From NCBI RefSeq assembly GCF_014145335.1, contig NZ_JACIVI010000003.1:124001-188000 (forward strand): a DNA stretch of 64,000 nt. The letters are read 5' to 3'. The stretch comes from Aquariibacter albus (GTDB lineage Bacteria > Pseudomonadota > Gammaproteobacteria > Burkholderiales > Burkholderiaceae_C). Position numbers and translations under genes: made by a program. Positions 18,681 through 27,584 of the stretch are shown here, piece after piece; position 1 is the first letter of the stretch; each line of letters opens with the position of its first letter. The notes below the pieces were generated by a model, which worked only from the letters and a program-made list of their open reading frames with translations, was not told the origin of the DNA and did not search any database.

Positions 18681-19073
18681 ATGATCGGCAATTGGAATTA
18701 CGGCACCGGCCGTCGCAAGTCCTCGGTGGCGCGGGTCTTCATCAAGAAGGGCACCGGCCAGATCACGGTCAATGGCAAGCCGGTCGAGCAGTACTTCGGC
18801 CGCCAGACCTCGATCATGATCGTCAAGCAGCCCCTGCTGCTGACGAACAACGGCGAAGCCTTCGACATCAAGGTCAACGTCCATGGCGGCGGCGAGTCCG
18901 GCCAGGCCGGCGCGGTGCGCCACGGCCTGACCCGTGCCCTGATCGACTACGACGCGGCCCTGAAGCCCGAACTCAGCCGCGCCGGCTTCGTCACCCGCGA
19001 CGCCCGCGAGGTCGAGCGGAAGAAGGTCGGTCTGCACGGCGCCCGCCGCGCCAAGCAGTTCAGCAAGCGCTGA
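18681..19073 (+). CDS. rpsI: 30S ribosomal protein S9
   Basis: A 130-residue S9. It starts with '[19 protein letters not shown]' near residue 6 and ends with the conserved '[10 protein letters not shown]', the basic tail that reaches the P-site tRNA. '[14 protein letters not shown]' lies near residue 78. An AGGAG ribosome site precedes the ATG. Confidence 0.98.
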   Translation: MIGNWNYGTGRRKSSVARVFIKKGTGQITVNGKPVEQYFGRQTSIMIVKQPLLLTNNGEAFDIKVNVHGGGESGQAGAVRHGLTRALIDYDAALKPELSRAGFVTRDAREVERKKVGLHGARRAKQFSKR

Positions 19074-19128
19074 TCCCGGCCGATGGGTGGAGGACCCGGC
19101 CCGGCCAAGTCCTCATCCCCGTCCCCAC

Positions 19129-19154
19129 GACAAGCCGCCCCCGGGCGGCTTGTC
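19129..19154 (+). terminator. Terminator-like hairpin after rpsI
   Basis: A perfect 11-base stem (GACAAGCCGCC / GGCGGCTTGTC) with a 4-base loop, 56 bases after the rpsI stop. It is followed by CGTTTC, a weak T-tract. Confidence 0.65.
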
Positions 19155-19222
19155 CGTTTCTGGGGCGACAATGCAGCCCTTCGCGGCCTGGTCCGCAACC
19201 CCGCTTCCCGAGGAGGATTCCC

Positions 19223-19600
19223 ATGAGCGCCCTGGCCGAAACCAGCCCCAGCACCCTGCCCAGCGCCCCCCCGGCGCCGATCGTCTTCACCGACAGCGCG
19301 GCCGACAAGGTCAAGCAGCTGGTCGACGAGGAAGGCAACCCCGATCTGAAGCTGCGCGTCTTCGTGCAGGGCGGCGGCTGCTCGGGCTTCCAGTACGGCT
19401 TCACCTTCGACGAGATCGTCAATGAGGACGACACCTCGATGGAGAAGAACGGCGTGACCCTGCTGATCGACGCGATGAGCCTGCAGTACCTCGCCGGCGC
19501 CGAGATCGACTACAAGGACGATCTGGAAGGTGCGCAGTTCGTGATCAAGAACCCGAACGCGACCACCACCTGCGGCTGCGGCTCGTCTTTCTCGGTCTGA
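19223..19600 (+). CDS. erpA: Iron-sulfur cluster insertion protein ErpA
   Basis: A 125-residue A-type carrier. Residues '[11 protein letters not shown]' near 52 contain the first conserved cysteine, and '[11 protein letters not shown]' at the C-terminus the other two (C-G-C). ErpA delivers [4Fe-4S] and [2Fe-2S] clusters to apoproteins such as IspG. An AGGAGG ribosome site precedes the start, and a GACAAT at 19167-19172 may be its own -10. The cell's many Fe-S proteins (FDH cluster, TtcA, Nth, RsxB-like) are plausible clients. Confidence 0.95.
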   Translation: MSALAETSPSTLPSAPPAPIVFTDSAADKVKQLVDEEGNPDLKLRVFVQGGGCSGFQYGFTFDEIVNEDDTSMEKNGVTLLIDAMSLQYLAGAEIDYKDDLEGAQFVIKNPNATTTCGCGSSFSV

Positions 19601-19659
19601 AGCGGCAGTAGCGGCTGTAGCGGCCGCGATCGGCTTGGTCCCGATCGCCGCCCCCCGCC

Positions 19660-19693
19660 AAGCGCCTCAGGACGTCGTCCGAGGCGCTTTTTT
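19660..19693 (+). terminator. Rho-independent terminator of erpA
   Basis: A strong hairpin: AAGCGCCTC at 19660-19668 pairs with GAGGCGCTT at 19681-19689. An inner GGAC/GTCC pairing adds 4 pairs around one bulged base, and TTTTTT follows. Confidence 0.92.
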
Positions 19694-19714
19694 GTGGCCG
19701 GACATCCGGCTCGT

Positions 19715-20842
19715 TCAGGCCGGGTGGTAGGCGCCGAGGATGCGCGGCCCGCGTGCCCCGGTGACGGCCGGCAGATTGCCCGGCTGGTCCAGCAGATGGG
19801 CGCGTGCCAGCCAGGCGAAGGCCGTGGCTTCGACCGCCAGTGGAGGCAGGCCGTGCTCGGCGCTGGAGCTCACCCGCCAGCCGGGAAGCGCCTTTTGCAG
19901 GCCATGCATCAGCGCATGGTTGAAGACGCCGCCGCCGCAGACGATCAGCGGCAACACGGCGGTGCTGGCCACCGCGGGGGGCCAGCACCGCAGGCTCGCA
20001 GCCACCGACTCCACGGTCAGCGCCAGCAGGGTGGCCTGGACATCGCGCGGGTCGGCCTGCGGGGCGCCGTCCAGCCAGCGGTCCAGCCAGGCCGCGTCGA
20101 AGGCATCGCGCCCGGTGCTCTTGGGGGCGGGCCGGGCGAAGTAGGGATCGGCCAGGCCACGCGCCAGCAGGTCCGGCAGCACCCGGCCACCGGCAGCCCA
20201 TGCGCCATCACGGTCATAGGCCGCCCCCTGGTGGCGGGCGATCCACAAGTCCATCAGCGCATTGGCAGGGCCGGTGTCGAAGCCCGTCACCGGACCCTGG
20301 GCAGGCAGCAGGCTGAGGTTGGCGATGCCGCCGAGGTTCAGCACCGCGACATCGCGGTCTGGCTGGGCCCACAAGGCCTGGTGGAAGGCCGGCACGAGCG
20401 GGGCGCCCTGGCCGCCGGCGGCCACGTCGCGGCTGCGGAAGTCGGCGATCACCGGGATGCCGCAGCGCTCGGCCAGCCAGGCGGGGGCGGCGAGCTGCAA
20501 GGTGTAGCCGCCGTCGGCCGGGTCGGGCCGGTGCCGAACGGTCTGGCCGTGGATGCCCAGCGCGGCGAGGGCCGAGGGCGGCTTCCGGGCCTCGGCCAGC
20601 AAGGCCTGGACGACGTCGGCATGCACCACCATCAGCGCCCGTGCCGCCAGGCTCGCGCGATGCAGTTCGTCGGGGCCTGGATGGTTGAGCGCCAGCAGCT
20701 CCTCGCGCAGCGCCTCGGGCATCGGCAGGTGCTTGCTCGCCAGCACCCGTCCCCAGCCGGCGCCTGGAGCGGGCGACCAATCGACCAGCACCCCGTCGAC
20801 GCCGTCGGTCGAGGTGCCGGACATCAGGCCGAGGGTCAGCAT
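19715..20842 (-). CDS. anmK: Anhydro-N-acetylmuramic acid kinase AnmK
   Basis: A 375-residue sugar kinase of the AnmK family. The start 'MLTLGLMSGTSTDGVDGVLV' is diagnostic. 'LGIHGQTVRHRP' near residue 87, 'VIADFRSRDVAAGGQGAPLVP' near residue 118 and 'LNLGGIANLS' near residue 155 follow. It phosphorylates and opens 1,6-anhydroMurNAc in cell-wall recycling. Neighbouring M23 peptidase also acts on the wall. Start chosen at the family-standard methionine rather than upstream codons. Confidence 0.95.
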   Translation of the reverse strand: MLTLGLMSGTSTDGVDGVLVDWSPAPGAGWGRVLASKHLPMPEALREELLALNHPGPDELHRASLAARALMVVHADVVQALLAEARKPPSALAALGIHGQTVRHRPDPADGGYTLQLAAPAWLAERCGIPVIADFRSRDVAAGGQGAPLVPAFHQALWAQPDRDVAVLNLGGIANLSLLPAQGPVTGFDTGPANALMDLWIARHQGAAYDRDGAWAAGGRVLPDLLARGLADPYFARPAPKSTGRDAFDAAWLDRWLDGAPQADPRDVQATLLALTVESVAASLRCWPPAVASTAVLPLIVCGGGVFNHALMHGLQKALPGWRVSSSAEHGLPPLAVEATAFAWLARAHLLDQPGNLPAVTGARGPRILGAYHPA

Positions 20843-20921
20843 GGCAGAGGGGGTGGGAGCGGCCGGGCAGCCGCTTGCGCCGACGAAGGGCCGACGGTCC
20901 GTGGGGCCGTCGGCATCGGGC

Positions 20922-22280
20922 TTACTCGAAGCGCTCGCCCAGATTGGCCGCACCGGCCGCGGCACTGAGCTGCAGGCTGGCCGAGCGCGCGCTCTGCGCG
21001 AAGCTGGCGCGGGCGGCCTCTGAAAGGGTGACCGGCGCGGAGGCGCGGGCCATGCGGACCGGATCGACCTGCGCACCGCCGACGAGGAATTCGAAGTGCA
21101 GGTGCGGGCCGGTGGCCCAGCCGGTGGCCCCCACGGCGCCGATCAGCTGGCCCTGTTCGATGCGGGCACCCTGGCGGACGGCGATGCGGCTGAGGTGCGC
21201 ATAGCGGGTTTCGTGGCCGCCGGCATGGCGGACCATCACGATGTTGCCGTAGCCGTTCTGGCGACCGGCGAAGGTCACGACGCCTTCACCGACCGAACGC
21301 ACCGGCGTGCCGGTCGGCGCCCCGTAGTCCACCCCCTTGTGCTGGCTCCAGCGGCCGCTGATCGGGTGCATGCGCATCGCGAAGCCCGAGGTCACGCGCG
21401 AGAAGGCCAGCGGCGAGCCGAGGAACATGCGGTTCTTGCTGCGGCCCTTCAGGTCGAAGTAGGCGCCGCGCTTGCCGGGCTCCTGGAACCAGATGGCCTC
21501 GTGCACCGCACCGCCATTGTCGAAGCGGGCGGCCAGCACGCGGCCGGCGCCCTGGGCCCAGGCCACCGGTTCGCCGTCGGCCATCAGGCCTTCGTAGAGC
21601 ACCGAGAAGGTGTCGCCACGGCGCAGTTCGCGGCGGAAGTCGATGTCGGCACCGAAGAGCTCCGCCAGCTGGTTGGTGACGCTGTCGGGCAGCTTGGCAT
21701 CGTCGGCCGCTGCGTAGAGCGAGCTGACGATCGTGCCCGAGCTGAGGCGGGTCTGCACCGCATAAGGCACCTCGGCGGTGCGGGCCGAGAAGCCGCCGCG
21801 CGCCAGGCGCTTGATCTCGAGCCGGTGGAAGTGGGTGGCCGCCCGCTCGTCGAGGGGGGACGGCGCGCGCAGCGTCAGCGCGAGCATGCGGCCGCCTTCG
21901 GCCAGCACCTGCACCATCTTGCCCGGGCGGCCGGCGAGCACCTCGCGACCGGCCGGATCCTGGCGCAGGAAGCGCGCCGCCTCCGGGTCGTCCACGCCCA
22001 GGCGCTTGAGCAGCGAATCGACGGTGTCGCCGCTGCGCGTCAGGTCGCTGCGGTAGAGCGCCAGGCTGTGCTCGTCGAGGGCCAGCAGCTGCTCCTGCAA
22101 GGCGGGGTCGCCGGGCAGGTCCTGTTGAATCAGGCGTTGGGGCAGGTCGGCCGCATCGGGCACATGCGGGGCGACCCCGAAAGCCGTGACGGCGCTGCCG
22201 GCCAGCAGCGCGATCACGGCGGCCGTGACCCGGCGGCGGTGACGGCCGACCGCGGCCTCGAGGGCCCGGCCTGCACGCAT
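20922..22280 (-). CDS. M23-family peptidoglycan endopeptidase (MepM-like)
   Basis: A 452-residue exported or membrane-anchored metallopeptidase. A hydrophobic segment lies at residues 15-32. An OapA/LysM-like region ('DLTRSGDTVDSLLKRLG') is near residue 80, and the LytM domain is in the C-terminal third with 'HKGVDYGAPTGTPV' (HxxxD) and 'GPHLHFEF' (HxH), the zinc ligands. Such enzymes cut D,D crosslinks to allow wall growth. A GTG at 22301 is an alternative start with 7 more residues; neither start has a good ribosome site. The gene follows the divergent tyrS in the usual betaproteobacterial order. Confidence 0.9.
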   Translation of the reverse strand: MRAGRALEAAVGRHRRRVTAAVIALLAGSAVTAFGVAPHVPDAADLPQRLIQQDLPGDPALQEQLLALDEHSLALYRSDLTRSGDTVDSLLKRLGVDDPEAARFLRQDPAGREVLAGRPGKMVQVLAEGGRMLALTLRAPSPLDERAATHFHRLEIKRLARGGFSARTAEVPYAVQTRLSSGTIVSSLYAAADDAKLPDSVTNQLAELFGADIDFRRELRRGDTFSVLYEGLMADGEPVAWAQGAGRVLAARFDNGGAVHEAIWFQEPGKRGAYFDLKGRSKNRMFLGSPLAFSRVTSGFAMRMHPISGRWSQHKGVDYGAPTGTPVRSVGEGVVTFAGRQNGYGNIVMVRHAGGHETRYAHLSRIAVRQGARIEQGQLIGAVGATGWATGPHLHFEFLVGGAQVDPVRMARASAPVTLSEAARASFAQSARSASLQLSAAAGAANLGERFE

Positions 22281-22450
22281 CAGCAGAAGATCGAAGTTCA
22301 CCAAGAGGTTTCCGGCTTGGGCAAGACGCTGAGCGCAAGCAAGGCAAGGGCCTGCGGCCAGCGGTCGGCAAGGTGAAGGGCGGAAGGGGGGCGCGGCGGG
22401 GCCGGATCGGCCGCGGCCGGAAGGCCGGCAGCACCCTGGCGGGGCCTGCC

Positions 22451-22456
22451 TAGAAT
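22451..22456 (+). promoter_or_regulatory. Candidate -10 of tyrS
   Basis: TAGAAT followed by CCGG, about 97 bases before the tyrS ATG. The same TAGAATCCGG string precedes dcd at 54490, which supports its use as a promoter element here. Confidence 0.45.
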
Positions 22457-22552
22457 CCGGGCTTTGCGCGGGGTCGGAGTGTACCGGCACCCCTTCGGGG
22501 GAGCTTGTGGTTTACCCGCAGACCGATCCCCTGTCCTTCCCGGTCCCGTCCC

Positions 22553-23797
22553 ATGTCAGCTTCCTCTCCCGCCGCCGCGACCCTCCCGCCCAGCGATGCC
22601 GTGCAGCAGGCCCTGGCCCTCACCCTGCGCGGCTGCGAGGAGCTGCTGCCGCGCGAGGAGTGGCTGAGCAAGCTGCAGCGCGCCGAGGCCAGCGGCCAGC
22701 CGCTGCGCATCAAGCTGGGCCTGGACCCGACCGCGCCCGACATCCACCTCGGCCACACCGTGGTGCTCAACAAGCTGCGGCAGCTGCAGGACCTGGGCCA
22801 CACCGTCATCTTCCTGATCGGTGATTTCACCGCCGCCATCGGCGACCCCTCGGGCCGCAACAGCACGCGGCCGCCGCTCTCGGCCGAGCAGATCCGCGCC
22901 AATGCCGAGACCTACTACGCCCAGGCCAGCCTGGTGCTGGACCCGGCGCGCACCGAGGTTCGCTACAACAGCGAGTGGTGCGACCCGCTGGGCGCGCGCG
23001 GCCTGATCCAGCTGGCCAGCCGCTACACCGTCGCCCGCATGATGGAGCGCGACGACTTCACCAAGCGCTTCCAGGGCGGCGTGCCGATCAGCGTGCACGA
23101 GTTCCTCTACCCCCTGCTGCAGGGCTACGACTCGGTGGCCCTGAAGAGCGACCTGGAACTCGGCGGCACCGACCAGAAGTTCAACCTGCTCGTCGGCCGC
23201 GCGCTGCAGCAAGAGTATGGTCAGGAGCCGCAGTGCATCCTGACCATGCCGCTGCTGGAAGGTCTGGACGGCGTCGACAAGATGTCGAAGTCCAAGAACA
23301 ACTACATCGGCATCACCGAGCCGGCGAACACCATGTTCGCCAAGCTGCTCTCGATCAGCGATGTGCTGATGTGGAAGTACTTCACCCTGCTGAGCTTCCG
23401 CAGCGAGGCCGAGATCGCCGCGCTGAAGGCCGAGGTCGAGGCCGGCCGCAACCCCAAGGACGCCAAGGTCCTGCTGGCCACCGAGATCACCACCCGCTTC
23501 CACAGCGCGGCGGCGGCCGAGGCCGCGCTGCAGGACTTCCACCATCGCGCGCGCGGCGGCATCCCCGACGAGGTGCCCGAGCTGAGCCTGGGCGGCGCAC
23601 CGCTGGGCCTGGCTGCCCTGCTCAAGGCCGCCGGCCTCGCGCCTTCGAGCAGCGAGGCCAATCGCCTGATCGACGGCGGCGGCGTGCGCCTCGACGGCGT
23701 GGTCGTCAGTGACAAGGGCCTGAGGTTCGAGGCCGGCTTCTCGGCCGTCGTGCAGGTCGGCAAGCGGAAGTTCGTGCGCGTCACGCTGGGCGCCTGA
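22553..23797 (+). CDS. tyrS: Tyrosyl-tRNA synthetase
   Basis: A 414-residue class I synthetase. The HIGH-type motif is HLGH at residues 65-68, and the KMSKS motif is at residues 243-247. 'GSDQ'-type binding is seen as '[10 protein letters not shown]', and an S4 RNA-binding domain closes the protein ('[18 protein letters not shown]' near residue 363). It charges tRNA-Tyr. Start chosen from the family length. Confidence 0.97.
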   Translation: MSASSPAAATLPPSDAVQQALALTLRGCEELLPREEWLSKLQRAEASGQPLRIKLGLDPTAPDIHLGHTVVLNKLRQLQDLGHTVIFLIGDFTAAIGDPSGRNSTRPPLSAEQIRANAETYYAQASLVLDPARTEVRYNSEWCDPLGARGLIQLASRYTVARMMERDDFTKRFQGGVPISVHEFLYPLLQGYDSVALKSDLELGGTDQKFNLLVGRALQQEYGQEPQCILTMPLLEGLDGVDKMSKSKNNYIGITEPANTMFAKLLSISDVLMWKYFTLLSFRSEAEIAALKAEVEAGRNPKDAKVLLATEITTRFHSAAAAEAALQDFHHRARGGIPDEVPELSLGGAPLGLAALLKAAGLAPSSSEANRLIDGGGVRLDGVVVSDKGLRFEAGFSAVVQVGKRKFVRVTLGA

Positions 23798-23816
23798 GCG
23801 GCGCCGGCCCCCGGCC

Positions 23817-25340
23817 TCAGGGCCGCCGGCTGACGCGGATCTGCAGGGCCGGGTGGTTCGGCCGCGCATAGAGCGGCCGCAGGGCCCAGCCCCCCCCGGG
23901 GGCCGGTCCCACCACGGCCTGGCCGAGACGGGCCTGCCAGGCAGCATGCTCCGCATCGGCCGGGGCGCCCTCGCCGATCACCACTGCCAGCACCGGACCG
24001 CTTGCCGGCAGCGCCAGCCGGTCCGCCGGACCCGCCTGCACCCGCGCCCCGGCCAGCTGAAGCCGCAAGCCGGCCGCCAGGCGGCGGTCGTTGCTCAGCA
24101 AGGCGAAGGGGCCCTCCGGCACCACGCCAGCCTGCCGCAGGGCCTGGGCCAGTTCGGCCACCGGCAGATTCAGCTCGTCGGGCTGGCCGCGCCAGCCCGC
24201 CAGCACCACCCGGCCGCCGATGCCCAGGCACCACAGCAGCGCGGCCGCCCCCAGCGCGCGCGGCAGCCAGCGCCAGTGGCGGTGCTCGGCCAGCCAGGGT
24301 GCCTGCGCGATCAGCAGCAGGGGCAGTGCGACGACGAAGGGCTGCATCCAGCGATCCTTGAAATGGCGGGCCCCACCGGCCAGCACCGCCACCAGGAAGA
24401 AGGCCAGCACGGCCAGCAGCAGCGCGGCCAGCAGGCGCCGCGCCAGGCGCGCCCGCGCCTCGGGCGCCGGTGCGCCGGCCGGTGGCCGCAGCAGCGCGCG
24501 GCCGAACAACAGGGCCAGCAGCGGCAGCAGCGGCGAGAGGCTGGCCAACAGGGCGCCCGCCGCCCGCAGCAGCGCCCGCGCCGGGCCGCCGTCACCGGCG
24601 GCCAGCTTGCCGGCGGCATGGTCGCGGGCCAGGTCGAGGTGATCGATCAGCCACAGGCCGTGCGGCGCGAACGCGGCTGCCGCAACCGTCGCCGTGAGCA
24701 GCAGGCCGAGCCAGACCGCCGGCTCGCGCAGCCGGGCGCGCACCGGCGCCAGCGCCAGCAGGCCCAGCCCCATCACCGCCGCGGCCGCCGCGAAGCTGTA
24801 CTTGCCCAGCAGGCCGGCGGCCAGCGCCAGGCCCAGGGCGGCCCAGCGCAAGGGCTGGCGTGGCTCGGCCACCAGGCCCAGCAGCAGCGCGAAGCTCAGC
24901 GCCGCAGCGGTGGTGACCAGCACGGTGTGGGTCAGATCGCGCTGCGCGTCCCAGCCGATGCTCAGCATCAGCAGCGGCGTGGCCGCGGCCACCGGGGCCA
25001 TGGCCAGCGGCATCAGCCGCCGTGCGGCGCGCCACAGGCTGAAGTAGGTGGTGGCCAGCAGCAGGTTCTTCAGCAGCGAGAGGCCGAGGACCGAAGGCCC
25101 CGTCAGCGCGAAGACGGCGATCTGCAGCCAGGTGTAGAGCGGGGGCTGCGCCCCGTAGCCCCAGGCGAAGGCCTGGGTCCAGACCGCCTGCTCGGCCTCG
25201 TCGAGCTCCAGGGCCGGGGACACCGCCACCCGCATCGCGAGCTGTGCGCCGAAGTAGGTGGCCAGGAGCAGCAGCACGCGCCGTGCCTCGGCAGCGGAGG
25301 TCGGCGGGCGGTCGAAGGCGGGGGCAGGGGTCAGGGACAT
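23817..25340 (-). CDS. ArnT-like GT39 glycosyltransferase
   Basis: A 507-residue polytopic membrane protein of the GT-C/ArnT-PMT class. The first periplasmic loop carries the acidic motif 'ALELDEAEQAVW' near residue 46, the expected catalytic site. 'YGAQPPLYTWLQ' follows, then about ten hydrophobic helices and a soluble C-terminal domain. ArnT-type enzymes move a sugar from a polyprenyl phosphate carrier to lipid A or another acceptor in the periplasm. It is divergent from an ArnC-like gene and near a UDP-glucuronate 4-epimerase gene, so galacturonate is a plausible donor sugar. The acceptor is unknown. Confidence 0.83.
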   Translation of the reverse strand: MSLTPAPAFDRPPTSAAEARRVLLLLATYFGAQLAMRVAVSPALELDEAEQAVWTQAFAWGYGAQPPLYTWLQIAVFALTGPSVLGLSLLKNLLLATTYFSLWRAARRLMPLAMAPVAAATPLLMLSIGWDAQRDLTHTVLVTTAAALSFALLLGLVAEPRQPLRWAALGLALAAGLLGKYSFAAAAAVMGLGLLALAPVRARLREPAVWLGLLLTATVAAAAFAPHGLWLIDHLDLARDHAAGKLAAGDGGPARALLRAAGALLASLSPLLPLLALLFGRALLRPPAGAPAPEARARLARRLLAALLLAVLAFFLVAVLAGGARHFKDRWMQPFVVALPLLLIAQAPWLAEHRHWRWLPRALGAAALLWCLGIGGRVVLAGWRGQPDELNLPVAELAQALRQAGVVPEGPFALLSNDRRLAAGLRLQLAGARVQAGPADRLALPASGPVLAVVIGEGAPADAEHAAWQARLGQAVVGPAPGGGWALRPLYARPNHPALQIRVSRRP

Positions 25341-25363
25341 GGTCGGCACGGCGGTCGGGCGCG

Positions 25364-25397
25364 CGGATTGTCGGCGCCGCCGCGCTGAGACAATCCG
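25364..25397. promoter_or_regulatory. Divergent promoters within a 9-base inverted repeat
   Basis: CGGATTGTC (25364-25372) and GACAATCCG (25389-25397) are perfect inverted copies, 16 bases apart. Each contains GACAAT, which can act as a -10 element for the gene it faces: GT39 on the minus strand and GT2 on the plus strand, the latter 6 bases before its ATG. The symmetry may equally be an operator. Confidence 0.45.
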
Positions 25398-25400
25398 GCG

Positions 25401-26420
25401 ATGTCCGAGCCCGTCCCCCTTGTCTCCCCTGCGCCGACGGCGCCGTCCGCCGCCGGCGCGGACGGGCCCGAGGTCTCCATCGTCATCCCCGTCTACAACG
25501 AGGCCGAGAACCTGCCCGACCTGGTCCGCCGCGTCGGCGAGGCCCTGGTCCCGACCGGCCGCTCCTTCGAGCTGATCCTGGTCGACGATGGTTCGCGCGA
25601 CGCCACCGCCGCGCTGATGCGGGAGGCCGCGGCCCGCACGCCCTGGCTGGTGCCGGTCGTGCTGGCACGCAACTACGACCAGAGCAGCGCGCTGCAGGCC
25701 GGCTTCGACCGTGTCCGCGGCCGCTACGTGGTCACGCTCGACGGCGACCTGCAGAACGACCCGCTCGACATCCCGGTCCTGCTCGACCGCCTGGATGCCG
25801 ATGCCAGCGTCGACATGCTCTCCGGCTGGCGCCGCGACCGGCAGGACGCCGAGATTTCGCGCAAGCTGCCGAGCCGCATCGCCAATGCGCTGATCTCGCG
25901 CGCGACCGGCGTGCACCTGCACGACTACGGCTGCGCCCTGAAGGCCTACCGCCGCGAGATCATCGACCGCATCCGCCTCTACGGCGAGCTGCACCGCTTC
26001 ATCCCCTCGCTTGCCAAGGACGCCGGGGCGCGCATCGCCGAGGTGCCGGTGCGCCACCATGCGCGCACCCGCGGCGTCAGCAAGTACGGCATCGACCGCA
26101 CCTTCCGCGTCATCCTCGACCTCGTGCTGATCGTCTTCTTCATGCGCTACCGCCAGCGGCCGCTGCATGCCTTTGGCGGCCTCGGCTTGTGGCTGCTCAC
26201 CCCCGGCCTGGGCATGCTGGGCTACCTGGGGGCGCTCAAGCTGCTGGGGCAGGACATCGGCGGCCGGCCGCTGCTGATGACGGGCATGCTGCTCAGCCTG
26301 ATCGGCGTGCAGCTCATCGTCGCCGGCCTCGTCGGCGAAATGCTGACCCGCATCTACCACGAGGCCGGCGGGCGTCCGCAGGCCCATGTGCGGGTGGATG
26401 GCGCGACCCGGCGGCCGTGA
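25401..26420 (+). CDS. ArnC/DPMS-like GT2 polyprenyl-phosphate glycosyltransferase
   Basis: A 339-residue GT2 enzyme. The GT-A fold runs from 'VSIVIPVYNEAENLPDLVRR' near residue 25, with 'LVDDGSRD' and the metal-site 'TLDGDLQNDP' near residue 113. Two C-terminal membrane helices ('GLGLWLLTPGLGMLGYL' and 'GMLLSLIGVQLIVAGLV') match the ArnC/GtrB type. It would load a sugar from a nucleotide donor onto undecaprenyl phosphate on the cytoplasmic face. It overlaps the next gene by GTGA. Donor probably UDP-galacturonate, given the nearby epimerase (inference). Confidence 0.87.
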   Translation: MSEPVPLVSPAPTAPSAAGADGPEVSIVIPVYNEAENLPDLVRRVGEALVPTGRSFELILVDDGSRDATAALMREAAARTPWLVPVVLARNYDQSSALQAGFDRVRGRYVVTLDGDLQNDPLDIPVLLDRLDADASVDMLSGWRRDRQDAEISRKLPSRIANALISRATGVHLHDYGCALKAYRREIIDRIRLYGELHRFIPSLAKDAGARIAEVPVRHHARTRGVSKYGIDRTFRVILDLVLIVFFMRYRQRPLHAFGGLGLWLLTPGLGMLGYLGALKLLGQDIGGRPLLMTGMLLSLIGVQLIVAGLVGEMLTRIYHEAGGRPQAHVRVDGATRRP

Positions 26421-27511
26421 GCCGGCCCGCGCCTGCCGCGCCGCCCGGGCCGCCGGCCGGCGGCTCGACCCGCCGCAAGGGCCCCGTCCTGCTGCGCCTG
26501 GCCCTGGGGCTGGGCCTGCTGGCGGCGCTGCTGGCCCTGGTCGATCCCGCGGCCCTGGGCCGCCAGCTCGCCGCGGCCCGGCCGGACTGGCTGCTGCTGG
26601 GCCTGGGCAGCGCGGTGCTGGCCAACCTCTGCTCGGCCCTGCGCTGGTGGGCGATGGCGCGCTGGCTCGGCGCCGGGGTCACGCCGGGCTGGGCGGTGGC
26701 CCGCTATGCCGGCGGCGTCGCGCTGAATGCTCTGCTGCCCGGCGCGGTGGTCGGGGGCGACCTCTACCGCGCGCAGGCCCTGCGCGCCCGGGGCCTGGGC
26801 TGGGTGGCGGCCGGACTCTCGGTGCTGGTCGATCGACTGGCCGGGCTGTGGATGCTCGGCGTGCTGGCCCTGGCCGCGGCCGCCCTGGCCCTGGTGGCCG
26901 CGCCGCCCGAGGCCCTGCTCGACCCGCTGGCCCGCCTGCTGCCGGCCGGTCTGCATGCCGCGCTGCGCGCGCAGCCGACTGCCGGCCTGGCGGCGGCCTG
27001 CGCCGGCCTGGCCCTGGCCTGCACCCTGGCCCCGCTGGCCCTCACCGCCCGCTCCCCGGCCGCCGGATCGACCGGTCCGGGATCGCCTGCCGCGGCCGGC
27101 CCGGAGGCGGTCCCGTCCGCGCCGCCCCCGCGCCGCCAGGCCCTGCAGGCCCTGGCCCGGCGGCCGGGGGCGCGCGGCCAGCTCGGCCTGCAGCTGCTGG
27201 CCTCGCTCGGCGTGCAGCTCTTCTCGGTCGGCACCCTGGCCTGTGCCGGCCTGGCCCTGGGCGTGATGCTGCCGGCCTGGGCCTGGGCCCTGGTCGCGCT
27301 GCCGATCTTCGTGATGGCGACGCTGCCGATCAGCTTCGGCGGCTGGGGCACCCGCGAGGCCGCGGCCGTCCTGGCCCTCGGCGCCTTCGGCGTGGCCCCG
27401 CCGCTCGCGCTGGGCACCGGCCTGCTCTACGGCCTGGCCGCGCTGGCCCAGGCCCTGCCCGGCGCGGCCGTGCTGGCCGCCGAGCGGCGGGCCCGGCCGG
27501 GGGCCGGCTGA
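26417..27511 (+). CDS. UPF0104/LPG-synthase-TM family integral membrane protein
   Basis: A 364-residue protein with about eight hydrophobic helices of the lysylphosphatidylglycerol synthase TM family (PF03706 type). Family motifs visible are '[16 protein letters not shown]' near residue 75, '[18 protein letters not shown]' near residue 105 and '[14 protein letters not shown]' near residue 304. The GTG start overlaps the GT2 stop by 4 bases, so the two are coupled. Members next to polyprenyl-sugar synthases may help flip or present the lipid-linked sugar, but this is not proven. A Pro/Ala-rich loop at about 215-240 is unusual. Confidence 0.78.
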   Translation: MSRPAPAAPPGPPAGGSTRRKGPVLLRLALGLGLLAALLALVDPAALGRQLAAARPDWLLLGLGSAVLANLCSALRWWAMARWLGAGVTPGWAVARYAGGVALNALLPGAVVGGDLYRAQALRARGLGWVAAGLSVLVDRLAGLWMLGVLALAAAALALVAAPPEALLDPLARLLPAGLHAALRAQPTAGLAAACAGLALACTLAPLALTARSPAAGSTGPGSPAAAGPEAVPSAPPPRRQALQALARRPGARGQLGLQLLASLGVQLFSVGTLACAGLALGVMLPAWAWALVALPIFVMATLPISFGGWGTREAAAVLALGAFGVAPPLALGTGLLYGLAALAQALPGAAVLAAERRARPGAG

Positions 27512-27584
27512 AGGCCGGCGATACTCGAGTCCAGAAATTGACTCTTCCAGTTCTCCCCGTCCTCCCCCTCCGAATCCCCAGGCC

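Noticed and set aside
19660-19693. Bidirectional terminator for erpA and anmK
   Set aside because: The minus-strand side has only a GG after the stem, without a T-run, so it supports termination of erpA only.
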